From NCBI GenBank assembly GCA_025980625.1, contig JAICXG010000134.1, positions 1 to 7,645 on the forward strand: a DNA stretch of 7,645 nt, in the 5' to 3' direction. The number at the start of each line of letters is the position of its first letter. Positions within the stretch are counted from its first letter, which is position 1. The notes under the pieces were generated by a model, which did no database searches, had not been told where the DNA came from, and was given only the letters and a program-made list of their open reading frames with translations. Source of the stretch: Chthoniobacterales bacterium. GTDB lineage: Bacteria > Verrucomicrobiota > Verrucomicrobiia > Chthoniobacterales > UBA10450. The translations under genes were made by a program, and so were the position numbers. This document shows positions 1-6,088 of the stretch, in pieces.

Positions 1-314
1 CCCCCCCTGACCGCGCGGCCGCGAATCGCGACACCGCGAGGATGCTTTCCCGGCCCGGTTTGTTTTCCGTTCTCCTTCTCGGCCTCATGCTTTCAGCTGC
101 CCATCCGCCAAACACCCGAAACCCGAATTGAGCTAGAAGTCATCTTACAATGGCTCAGCGAGACGGAGTCTGGTTAGCGCCCTCACCTCAATCTTCCCCC
201 TGGGGAAGAAAGGAAGGGTTAGCGCGAAGTGAAAGGGGCAGTTGGCGTTTCGTGCAGCTGTTAAAGAGATGGCTTGTAAGTTCTTTAAGCAACAAACGAA
301 AGGTCACGACAGCT
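1..314. other. Lead-in region without a confident gene
   Basis: No confident gene lies before the PRC-barrel start. Frame 3 is open from the left edge to a TGA at 129-131. Its first dozen codons have high-GC third positions, so it could be the tail of a gene entering from the left. Within it, an ATG at 42 begins 29 codons with a hydrophobic run (LFSVLLLGLML). The minus strand is also open from an ATG at 88-86 to the left edge, so the direction is undecided. The window begins with seven C residues. From 132 on I see only the palindromic repeat (172-225) and the leader of the next gene. An open frame starting at 150 runs into the PRC-barrel gene, but its extra 55 codons translate the repeat and are not believable as protein. 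Confidence 0.5.
172..225. repeat. Small palindromic intergenic repeat flanked by 9-nt direct repeats
   Basis: A perfect 8-bp inverted repeat with a 2-nt loop (TCTTCCCC-CT-GGGGAAGA, 192-209) sits between two identical copies of GGTTAGCGC (172-180 and 217-225). The layout of CCTCACC, a pyrimidine tract, a purine tract and then a GGGTTAGCGCGAAG-type tail resembles the REP-like intergenic repeats common in large soil-bacterial genomes. A related but diverged element, in opposite orientation, seems to lie at 3558-3623. Family assignment is by eye only. Confidence 0.45.
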
Positions 315-1244
315 ATGAAAACATACAAACTTCTTTCGGCACTTAGCGGTATTGCTGCCCTCACTCTCGTTCTGGCACAGGCCCAAACCGAATCGACCAC
401 CACCACCACCACGAGCACTTATGTTCCGACGACCACGATTGTCGGCTCGCGCGTTACCGGCCCGCAGGGTGATGAAATCGGGCAGATCAGTAACGTCGTG
501 CTCGATCGCCAGACCGGGTGCATGGCTTATGTCGTCCTCGCGACCGAAGCCGGCGGCGCCCGCAAAACCGTTGCGGTCCCCTGGACGGTCTTTAACGTCG
601 GCCCGGACACTCACACTTACACAGTGCGAGTGGACAAGGAGAAGATCTACAGCGCCCCGGTATGGGAAGCTTCGCGGGTCGACGAATACAGTCGCAGTGA
701 TTGGGTTGGCCAGGTCTATTCCTATTACGGCGTGCAACCTGGTGTTGGTGTAAATGTCAATGTCAATTCCTCTTCGGCTACTCAGGACGAAAGACAGCGG
801 CAGCGGCGCGAACAAGCCACTCAGCGCAACGAGCAGCAGTCGCGGAATCCCGACATGCGCATGGAGCGGGAGCGCGCGCGCGGCCAGCGTGGAATGAATC
901 AGCCTTCTCCGGCGCAGCCGAGCGCATCTCCGCCGCAGCCTGCTGCTTCCCCGGCCGGCAGCGCAAGCGCGATGCCGCGCCACCATCGTCGCCCACCTGC
1001 TCCCACCCCGGCGGCGAGTCGAAGCGAACGGAACGAGCAGCAACCGGACGAAACTACCGGCGGCACCCCGCGCCGTGGGCGTAACCCAGATGAGTTGCGT
1101 CAGCCACCGACCGGCATGGAAAGCGGTCCTGGGAGCACTCCGGAATCCAGGGAGTCACGAGGTGACATGAACGAGCGCCAGAGCCAAAAACATCAACGTC
1201 AGCGCGAGCGCCAGTCCCAGCCGGAGGCGAGCCCGACTCCGTAG
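315..1244 (+). CDS. Exported PRC-barrel domain protein with long disordered Arg/Gln/Pro-rich tail
   Basis: A predicted secreted 309-residue protein. Residues 1-23 form a signal peptide (Lys-2 and Lys-5, then a hydrophobic run ending AQA before QTE). A Thr-rich spacer (about 25-41) follows. Residues about 42-112 look like a PRC-barrel: GSRVTGPQGDEIGQISNVV, then a strand-rich stretch with AVPW. PRC-barrels are small beta-barrels in ribosome-maturation, photosynthetic and stress-related envelope proteins, usually binding partners rather than catalysing. Residues about 152-309 are low complexity, rich in Arg, Gln, Pro, Ser and Glu, surely disordered, with a loose internal repeat (RNEQQ at 171-175 and 239-243, each followed by RNPD at 177-180 and 256-259). 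The start at 315 is preferred over 150 because it places the signal peptide at the N-terminus and avoids translating the upstream repeat. A weak AAAGG (299-303) lies 11 nt upstream. The gene stands alone, convergent with ispH. The specific role is unknown. Confidence 0.8.
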   Translation: MKTYKLLSALSGIAALTLVLAQAQTESTTTTTTSTYVPTTTIVGSRVTGPQGDEIGQISNVVLDRQTGCMAYVVLATEAGGARKTVAVPWTVFNVGPDTHTYTVRVDKEKIYSAPVWEASRVDEYSRSDWVGQVYSYYGVQPGVGVNVNVNSSSATQDERQRQRREQATQRNEQQSRNPDMRMERERARGQRGMNQPSPAQPSASPPQPAASPAGSASAMPRHHRRPPAPTPAASRSERNEQQPDETTGGTPRRGRNPDELRQPPTGMESGPGSTPESRESRGDMNERQSQKHQRQRERQSQPEASPTP

Positions 1245-1297
1245 GTGAGGGAGGAGGGGGCGAACGCAGGCATGAAGCTGACCTCGTTCGCTCTCTC

Positions 1298-1320
1298 TTC
1301 TGCCCATCCTGTGGGCGGAA
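1298..1320. terminator. Hairpin, possible transcription end structure
   Basis: A 9-bp stem (TTCTGCCCA pairing with TGGGCGGAA, one G-T wobble) closes a 5-nt loop, about 54 nt after the PRC-barrel stop. No T-run follows on either strand, so it is not a canonical intrinsic terminator. It may be a transcript-end stabiliser. Confidence 0.3.
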
Positions 1321-1421
1321 GGAAACGAGCACGAACGAATCACAAACAACGGAATAACCGCGAGCTGATCGCGACCACTCTTCCCGAGCTGACCCCAAGT
1401 AAGTCGGCCATGCAGCAGCAC

Positions 1422-1437
1422 CGCGGAGCGATCCGCG
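1422..1437. terminator. Hairpin with GCGA tetraloop, possible shared terminator
   Basis: CGCGGA-GCGA-TCCGCG forms a perfect 6-bp stem with a GNRA-type loop when read on the plus strand. It is followed by CTTTC on the plus strand and lies about 52 nt beyond the ispH stop on the minus strand. The lack of a clear T-run makes terminator function tentative. Confidence 0.3.
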
Positions 1438-1464
1438 CTTTCAAGAGTTAATCGGACAACGTTT

Positions 1465-1471
1465 GCCTAAC
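1465..1471 (-). repeat. Core copy (GTTAGGC) of the iterated word
   Basis: Reads GTTAGGCAA on the minus strand (1463-1471) but has G in place of TC before the GTT. It lies 18 nt beyond the ispH stop, in the spacer. Confidence 0.4.
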
Positions 1472-1488
1472 CAATAAAGGATTGTAAC

Positions 1489-2724
1489 CTAGGCAATCAT
1501 CAGCTGCTCGAGGCCAATCCCCCGCAATTGGAAGAGGCGAACGAGAGTTTCTTCGATCAGGTTGTTCGGGCAGGATGCGCCGGCGGTAATGCCAACCACG
1601 ACCGGCCCTTGCGGCAACCAGTTATGCGCCACAACTTCACGGCGCTCGTGCAGGTCATAATGCAGGATTTCCTTGTCAGAAAGCAGCCGGCTGGCATTCA
1701 ACACGAAATAGGTCGGCAATTTCTCCTCGCCCATCTCAGCAAGATGCGACGTATTCGAGCTATTGTAACCACCGACGACAAGAAGCAGGTCCATCTTCAC
1801 GTTGAGCAATTCGCGGAGCGCGTCCTGCCGTTCCTGAGTCGCGCCGCAGATGGTATCGAAAAAGCGGAAGCTTTTGGCGGCTAAGTCCGCCCCGTCGCGA
1901 TCGATCACCGCACGTTGGATACGGCGCTGTACTTCTTCGGTCTCGCCCCGCAACATCGTGGTCTGGTTCGCGACGCCGACCGTGCGCAGGTGGACGTCGG
2001 GATCGAACCCGCGTGAATAGGCGCCGCGGAACTTTTCGAGGAAAGCTTCCTTGTCGCCGCCGTGCCGTATGTAATCGCAGACGTAGTCAGTGTCGGCGAG
2101 AGTCAGGACGACGAGGTAATGACCTTTACCGTCACCGAGCGCACGGGAGCTGGTAGCCTTTGTCTCCTCGTGCTCGGCCTTGCCGTGAATGATAGAGGTG
2201 GCCGATTCGCTGGCGTATTTGCGCACTCGTTTCCACACGCTCATAACGTCGCCACAGGTAGTGTCGACGATCTGGCAGCCGCGATCCTTGATCTGTTGCA
2301 GGATGGCGAGCTCGGTCCCGAACGCGGGCAGGATGACCACATCATCGGGTTGTAAGTCGGAGATATCGGCCTGTTTGTTCGGTCCCGTCAGGTTCTTGAT
2401 CCCCAAGGAGGAGATCTGCTCGTTGACTTCCGGGTTATGAATGATCTCCCCGACAATAAAAAGCCGGCGCTCCTTGAAGACTTTGCGCGCGGCGTAGGCG
2501 AGATCGATCGCGCGTTCGACGCCGTAGCAGAAGCCAAATTGCTTTGCCAGCCGCACGGTCACGCCGTCGATCGAGATGATGCCTCCATCGCGTCGGACTT
2601 TGTCGACAATGTCGCTGCGGTAGTGAGATTCGACCTGTTCCTGGACGGCGGTCATCACTTCCGGAGTGCGGAGGTTGACTTTGTTGCGCGGGGTGGTGCC
2701 GCTGGAGATGAGGTTTGCGCTCAC
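1489..2724 (-). CDS. ispH: 4-hydroxy-3-methylbut-2-enyl diphosphate reductase, long (plant/cyanobacterial) type
   Basis: IspH (LytB) catalyses the last step of the MEP pathway, reducing HMBPP to isopentenyl and dimethylallyl diphosphate with a [4Fe-4S] cluster in the cytoplasm. The three cluster ligands are visible: Cys-66 in FGFCYGVERA, Cys-156 in DTTCGDVMSVW and Cys-292 in DTICGATQERQ. Substrate contacts are also present: His-95 (EIIHNPEVN), His-184 (AEHEETKATSS), Thr-254/255 (NQTTM), SSN at 321-323 (GGYNSSNTSHLAEM) and AGASCPN near the C-terminus. At 411 aa it is longer than the E. coli enzyme (316 aa) and matches the long class of cyanobacteria and plastids. This includes an N-terminal extension of about 55 residues and LPAFG where E. 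coli has SAHG (His-74). The start is GTG; the next Met is residue 24. No strong ribosome site is seen. The L,D-transpeptidase gene ends 110 nt upstream on the same strand, so co-transcription is possible. Confidence 0.95.
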   Translation of the reverse strand: MSANLISSGTTPRNKVNLRTPEVMTAVQEQVESHYRSDIVDKVRRDGGIISIDGVTVRLAKQFGFCYGVERAIDLAYAARKVFKERRLFIVGEIIHNPEVNEQISSLGIKNLTGPNKQADISDLQPDDVVILPAFGTELAILQQIKDRGCQIVDTTCGDVMSVWKRVRKYASESATSIIHGKAEHEETKATSSRALGDGKGHYLVVLTLADTDYVCDYIRHGGDKEAFLEKFRGAYSRGFDPDVHLRTVGVANQTTMLRGETEEVQRRIQRAVIDRDGADLAAKSFRFFDTICGATQERQDALRELLNVKMDLLLVVGGYNSSNTSHLAEMGEEKLPTYFVLNASRLLSDKEILHYDLHERREVVAHNWLPQGPVVVGITAGASCPNNLIEETLVRLFQLRGIGLEQLMIA

Positions 2725-2834
2725 CGCCTAATGTCGCCGAAGGAGACGCTCTCGCAACTCGTTAGTCGGGCGAGGTCGTCGCGCTATTCGCCGCCCCGAT
2801 GGTAACTCCGGCGGGAATCGCGTGATGCAGCGGA

Positions 2835-3497
2835 TTATTCCACCAGGAGCGGGCCGTTTGGTTTCTCGAATCCGGCGTCGGTAATCATCAGCTGCGGGGC
2901 GGGATCGGGCGCCTTGGAATCGTCGACGCGCCTCACTGTCGGGCCGATGGTGCTGTCTTCCGGTTGCGTCTCGGCGATACTCACCGGCGTGCCGATGTGG
3001 ACGAGGGCGAAAAATTTCGGCGCAGCTTCGCCGTGCAGACGAACACAGCCATGGGTGCGGGGATAAGGATGGACGAAGCCCTGATGGAATCCATAAGCAG
3101 GGGCAAACTCACACCAGTAACCCATCGGGTAACCAACGTAACGCCCGGGGATGTTGGCGCCCGCATCGGCGGCCACGACACGATTACCCTGCACCCGATA
3201 ACCATAGGAGCCGGAACGTTTGTGTTCGATCTTGTTTGTGATGTGGAAATGACCTTTCGGCGTCGGTTTGTTAGGCAAACCCACTGATACCGCCGCCGCC
3301 ATCAGGCAGCGGTCGCCCTCCATGACGTAGACATTTTGTTTCGAAAGCGAGAGATCGACCCGCACCTTTGAGGGATCCTTCGGTTTATGGGCGACCACGT
3401 GATACGCGGCCGTGCTCGGCGGCATCGTGGTGCAACTCGTGAGCAGAGCAAAAGCGATGAGGGGAGGAAACAGCAGAAGACGAAAACTGAAACGCAT
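2835..3497 (-). CDS. L,D-transpeptidase (YkuD/ErfK family) lipoprotein
   Basis: L,D-transpeptidases of the YkuD fold make 3-3 peptidoglycan crosslinks or attach proteins to the sacculus from the periplasmic side. Residues 1-21 are a lipoprotein signal with lipobox LTSC and acceptor Cys-22, so the protein is predicted to be membrane-anchored. The catalytic domain covers about 45-175. The active-site block RTHGCVRLH (147-155) supplies His-149, nucleophile Cys-151 and Arg-153, with upstream His-138 in GFHQG. Residues 176-220 form a Pro- and Asp-containing tail with no recognised domain. An ATG at 3497 is preferred over an in-frame TTG at 3536 because it puts the signal peptide at the very N-terminus. 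Neither start has a clear ribosome site. There is no LysM or other wall-binding domain, so this is the minimal form of the family. Which of the crosslinking or anchoring roles applies cannot be told from sequence. Confidence 0.9.
   Translation of the reverse strand: MRFSFRLLLFPPLIAFALLTSCTTMPPSTAAYHVVAHKPKDPSKVRVDLSLSKQNVYVMEGDRCLMAAAVSVGLPNKPTPKGHFHITNKIEHKRSGSYGYRVQGNRVVAADAGANIPGRYVGYPMGYWCEFAPAYGFHQGFVHPYPRTHGCVRLHGEAAPKFFALVHIGTPVSIAETQPEDSTIGPTVRRVDDSKAPDPAPQLMITDAGFEKPNGPLLVE
3270..3276 (+). repeat. Core copy (GTTAGGC) inside the L,D-transpeptidase gene
   Basis: GTTAGGCAAA on the plus strand, with TT in place of TC before the G. On the coding strand it gives Leu-Pro-Asn (TTG CCT AAC), the same three codons given by the exact copy at 5973 in the acyltransferase gene. 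Confidence 0.4.
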
Positions 3498-3557
3498 ATG
3501 GTACAACTGGAGAGCGTATGCCGGTGAATTTGTCAACCAATGCGCGACTTACGCGAA

Positions 3558-3623
3558 GGCAGAAGGCCTTAAGGCTTCCCTCTGCCGGGGGAGAGTGGAC
3601 GGTGCGGCCGCCGGTGAGGGAAT
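3558..3623. repeat. Diverged palindromic intergenic repeat
   Basis: Between the TIGR03118-type gene and the L,D-transpeptidase gene. An outer inverted repeat GGCAGA (3558-3563) / TCTGCC (3581-3586) encloses the palindrome GCCTTAAGGC (3566-3575). A purine-rich GGGGGAGAGTGG and a closing GGTGAGGG follow. Read on the minus strand this gives CCCTCACC then CCACTCTCCCCC, the same arrangement as the element at 172-225. It may also end transcription of the upstream gene. The boundaries are approximate. Confidence 0.35.
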
Positions 3624-3724
3624 TCCGATCCCGCTGCACGACGGCGCTGATCCCGACCGCCGAAAATAGTCGCATCCTACAGGGCCGGGCAACGCGACCG
3701 CGAACAGAGGCGGCGAGCGAAAGT

Positions 3725-3743
3725 GACCGGTTATTGCCCGGTC
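3725..3743 (-). terminator. Hairpin overlapping the stop codon of the TIGR03118-type gene
   Basis: GACCGG pairs with CCGGTC around a 7-nt loop that contains the TAA stop. On the minus strand it is followed by ACTTTCGC, only a weak T-run. It could help end or stabilise the transcript. Confidence 0.25.
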
Positions 3744-4834
3744 CTGATTACGCCGAAGAGGCCGTGCGCTTCGTCGAGAATACCGGCAGTAAAATAAACG
3801 CTCCTCCCGCCAAGGCTATGCAGCGCCCAAAGTCCGTCCACCACCAACGGTGTGTGATCGGGTTTGAGCATCGCGCCGAGTTCGGCTCCGGTATTGATGT
3901 CATAGCCATGAATCAGGCCGTCTCCAAAATTACCGACGAGCAAGGTCCCGCTAAGAGTACCGAAATTTCCCGGTGCCAGAGTGAGTCCCCAGGGTGAGTT
4001 TAGATCGCCTCGAGTTATGAGTCGCTGGATAAAGTTACCATCCGCGTCAAACACGCTGACATAGCCATGCCCAGGCCCGGGAACATCATCTTCCCCATCG
4101 CGATCACGCCTCGCGTAGGTGACGTAAATGAGGCCATTGATGTTCGCGATCCCAAACGGCGAAAAGCTGCTCGGGATATCGGGATCGACAAAGTCGTTGT
4201 CATTCTCAATCTCAGCAAAGGAGTCATCGTAGACACTTACTTCGCCTTCACTGAAGTTAGTGACAAATAAACGGGTTCCGCTCGATGACTCGCCAAGGGC
4301 CGCGCCCTTATAGACGGCGCCTTCCGCGCCATCATCGACCGCGAGAATGGCATTGGTCGCATCGACCGTCGGGCTCCAACCTGAGATGCTCCCGTCTTCG
4401 CCAACAAAGATGAAGACTGCGGGAGCTGAGCTCGAGCCGTTGGAAACGACAAAACCGGTCCCGGAATTAAAGACGATGCCGGTGGGATTGGCGCCGTCGG
4501 TGTTGCTGGCAGAAGGCGGAATATTAACGACAAGTGACAGCGGCACGCCGTGTAAGTCGTAGAGCGTGGAAGTGCCGGTGCCGTTATTCGCTACCCAAAT
4601 GATCCCGGTGCTGCCGACGGCCAGGCCCCATGGATTGAGCAGGTTGGTGTCAGTGCGGCGGGCATTTCCCGGGATGTCTGAAACAAGATTGGTCGCCACA
4701 TATCCGGCCCATGCTCCTGTCGCTAACGCGCAGAGCGCAAATGCTGTGCTGAGCATCAAACCTGTCCGAATAACTGCTTGAGAAGAACGGTCCCCGATAG
4801 AAGGCGAGCTGGTGGAGAAGAATTTCACGTGCAT
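3731..4834 (-). CDS. TIGR03118-type exported beta-propeller-like protein of unknown function
   Basis: A 367-residue exported protein resembling the uncharacterised TIGR03118 family. Residues 1-43 are a signal peptide with a long n-region (Arg-23 just before the hydrophobic core 24-40) and likely cleavage at AWA/GYV. The mature part has repeated strand-rich blocks like NHL/beta-propeller blades, with recurring aromatic-Gly-Leu/Ile words: NPWGLA (67-72), SPFGIA (225-230), SPWGLTL (280-286), LWALHS (335-340). Other blocks are YKGAAL (175-180), acidic DRDGEDD (244-250) and FTAG (348-351). No catalytic residues can be named. Unlike some relatives, it has no PEP-CTERM or other sorting tail; it ends VIRTGQ. 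The start is supported by AAAGGA (4841-4846) 6 nt upstream, the best ribosome site in the window. It lies between the acyltransferase and transpeptidase genes on the same strand with gaps of 156 and 233 nt, so it is probably transcribed alone. Family recognition is from memory of its motifs. Confidence 0.75.
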   Translation of the reverse strand: MHVKFFSTSSPSIGDRSSQAVIRTGLMLSTAFALCALATGAWAGYVATNLVSDIPGNARRTDTNLLNPWGLAVGSTGIIWVANNGTGTSTLYDLHGVPLSLVVNIPPSASNTDGANPTGIVFNSGTGFVVSNGSSSAPAVFIFVGEDGSISGWSPTVDATNAILAVDDGAEGAVYKGAALGESSSGTRLFVTNFSEGEVSVYDDSFAEIENDNDFVDPDIPSSFSPFGIANINGLIYVTYARRDRDGEDDVPGPGHGYVSVFDADGNFIQRLITRGDLNSPWGLTLAPGNFGTLSGTLLVGNFGDGLIHGYDINTGAELGAMLKPDHTPLVVDGLWALHSLGGRSVYFTAGILDEAHGLFGVIRTGQ

Positions 4835-4920
4835 AACTGTTCCTTTCTGAGGCTGAATGAATTGAATAACTGAACAAATGACTCTCCAACCGGCTCGAAG
4901 CGCGCTGCAAGCGAAACTCC

Positions 4921-4936
4921 GTAACAGCTCTGTTAC
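4921..4936. promoter_or_regulatory. Perfect dyad, possible operator or transcript-end hairpin
   Basis: GTAACAG-CT-CTGTTAC is a perfect 7+7 inverted repeat. It lies 87 nt upstream of the TIGR03118-type start and 55 nt beyond the acyltransferase stop. The size and near-absence of a loop suit a dimeric repressor site. A terminator is less likely, since no T-run follows on the minus strand. Confidence 0.3.
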
Positions 4937-4987
4937 CTGCGCTACGCGCTGGGGACGATGCTGGCCAATCTCGAGTAACGCTTGGTG

Positions 4988-4996
4988 TCGTTAGGC
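4988..4996 (+). repeat. Iterated word TCGTTAGGC, copy 1
   Basis: An exact copy whose TTA (4991-4993) is the complement of the TAA stop of the acyltransferase gene, so the word straddles a gene end. Confidence 0.6.
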
Positions 4997-6001
4997 GCCG
5001 TCGTTCGCCCCCGGCATGTTATCGAAACGCCGAACCGGGTGGGCGTAGAACGGGTAGGAACGGGTCGCGTTGGCCGGACGAAAACGCCAGTATTTGTACA
5101 TCCAGAGCCAGGGCGATGGGTTTTGCCTAACGACGGGCTCGAAACAGTTCCAGCAAAGTTGCGCGATCTCCTGATCGGTTGCGCCTCGCGGGATTTCGAG
5201 CCTGGGATGAAACACGACTCGACAGCGGCCGCCGGGCAACGCTTCCTGGTGGACCGGCACGATCGGCATCCCGGTGCGGCGATGAAGCCAGGCATGGGCG
5301 TAGGTGACCGATGTCTTCATCCCGAGCACGTCGATCACCACCGCGGGCTGCCGCGGGTGCAAGGTGAGATCGACGAGAATCGCCGCGGTGCCGTTGCGCC
5401 GGAGCGTCTTGTAGAGCCTGACGATCGCCCCTTCGCGCTGGACAAAGTGATGCCCCGATTGTTCGCGCAACCGGTTGAAGATCGGGTCGAGGAGCGGATT
5501 CCTGAATTGCTGCGAAACGATCGTTGCGACCAGACCTTTGTAGGCCGCGGCCAGGCTGAACCACTCGAAGTTGCCGTAGTGGCAGGCGGCGATAATGCAG
5601 GGACCGGCCGGGCCAACCGTGCGGGCAAACTCAGCCCAGCCGGCGAACTCGATGAAGTCAGGCCAATTGTCAGCATTGATTCGCGGGTTCCAAAAAAGAT
5701 CGATCATCGTGCTGGCAAATTGCTGATAGGATTGGCGCGTGATCCGAGCCCGCTCCGCCGCGGAATAACGCGCCCCGAAAACCACTTCGAGATTGCTGAG
5801 CGCGACCCGCCGGCCTTCACGATCGAGATGCGCCGCGAGAGCGCCGGCAATCCGCCCGAGTTGGACGGCGCCCCGCCGCGGCAATTGCGGGATCAAGAAA
5901 GCAAGCAATCGCACCCCGAGCCATTCGAGCCGGTAACGAATCGCTTTCCAGTGCGACAAGCTTTTCCAAGCGTCGTTAGGCAACTCCGGAAGGGCGCTCA
6001 T
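4991..6001 (-). CDS. Lysophospholipid/lipid A acyltransferase (LpxL/HtrB family)
   Basis: Members transfer secondary acyl chains from acyl-ACP to Kdo-lipid A at the inner face of the inner membrane. The protein is 336 aa, near the usual 300-330. A hydrophobic N-terminal segment (about 27-40) would anchor it. The catalytic HX4D/E motif is His-141 to Glu-146 in ACHYGNFEW. Other family blocks follow: SQQFRNPLLDPIFNRLR (163-179), REGAIVRLYKTLRRNG (189-204) and NPSPWLWMYKYWRFRP near the C-terminus. Where many LpxL enzymes have ADQ or DQN, this protein has LVDLT (209-213): the Asp is kept and the Gln lost. ATG at 6001 is the start; no good ribosome site precedes it. It is divergent from the phosphatase-SHMT gene across 87 nt. 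Which acyl chain or position it serves, and whether the substrate is lipid A rather than another lipid, cannot be read from sequence. Confidence 0.87.
   Translation of the reverse strand: MSALPELPNDAWKSLSHWKAIRYRLEWLGVRLLAFLIPQLPRRGAVQLGRIAGALAAHLDREGRRVALSNLEVVFGARYSAAERARITRQSYQQFASTMIDLFWNPRINADNWPDFIEFAGWAEFARTVGPAGPCIIAACHYGNFEWFSLAAAYKGLVATIVSQQFRNPLLDPIFNRLREQSGHHFVQREGAIVRLYKTLRRNGTAAILVDLTLHPRQPAVVIDVLGMKTSVTYAHAWLHRRTGMPIVPVHQEALPGGRCRVVFHPRLEIPRGATDQEIAQLCWNCFEPVVRQNPSPWLWMYKYWRFRPANATRSYPFYAHPVRRFDNMPGANDGA
5125..5133 (-). repeat. Iterated word TCGTTAGGC, copy 2
   Basis: An exact copy on the minus strand, extended to TCGTTAGGCAA (5123-5133). It lies in the C-terminal part of the acyltransferase gene and codes Val-Arg-Gln using GTT AGG CAA. 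Confidence 0.6.
5973..5981 (+). repeat. Iterated word TCGTTAGGC, copy 3
   Basis: An exact copy, extended to TCGTTAGGCAA (5973-5983), opposite codons 7-10 of the acyltransferase gene (Leu-Pro-Asn-Asp). Confidence 0.6.
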
Positions 6002-6028
6002 TTCGAGGCGGCGCGACCCCCGGCTGCG

Positions 6029-6056
6029 TTGACTTGAGAACGATTAATCCTACCTT
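6029..6056 (+). promoter_or_regulatory. Possible sigma-70-type promoter for the phosphatase-SHMT gene
   Basis: TTGACT (6029-6034), a 16-nt spacer, then TACCTT (6051-6056), in the 87-nt divergent gap and about 33 nt before the GTG start. The -35 is close to consensus and the -10 is poor. No matching promoter was found for the divergent acyltransferase gene. Confidence 0.3.
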
Positions 6057-6088
6057 GCCGCTGGCCTTCCGCCGGGCCGTCCCGCATT

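Larger units (their letters stand above)
1245..1488. other. Convergent intergenic spacer between the PRC-barrel gene and ispH
   Basis: This stretch separates two genes that end towards each other. It holds two hairpins (1298-1320 and 1422-1437) and one copy of the iterated core GTTAGGC (1465-1471, minus strand). A 68-codon frame stays open directly after the TAG of the PRC-barrel gene, but it has no recognisable domain, signal or ribosome site, and I do not call it a gene. Confidence 0.5.

Noticed and set aside
150..314. N-terminal extension of the PRC-barrel protein
   Set aside because: The extension translates the palindromic repeat and would bury the signal peptide; ATG at 315 fits an exported protein.
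285..1043. A 252-codon minus-strand frame opposite the PRC-barrel gene
   Set aside because: An Arg-rich shadow whose composition mirrors the low-complexity tail on the other strand; the plus strand has a proper signal peptide and domain.
1245..1451. A 68-codon frame directly after the PRC-barrel stop, in the same frame
   Set aside because: It begins with GTG immediately after TAG, has no domain, and spans both spacer hairpins. Stop-codon read-through cannot be excluded but nothing supports it.
3498..3536. TTG start at 3536 for the L,D-transpeptidase; the TTGACA there as a promoter -35
   Set aside because: The 13 extra residues would precede the lipoprotein signal, and no reasonable -10 lies 15-19 nt downstream of TTGACA.
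3518..3997. A 159-codon plus-strand frame across the spacer and the end of the TIGR03118-type gene
   Set aside because: It crosses the intergenic repeat and the antisense of a real gene, with no motif.
4982..6037. A 351-codon plus-strand open frame opposite the acyltransferase gene
   Set aside because: It is the antisense shadow of a gene with clear family motifs. Its translation is rich in Arg, Pro and Gly without domain, signal or ribosome site, as expected from GC-rich antisense frames.
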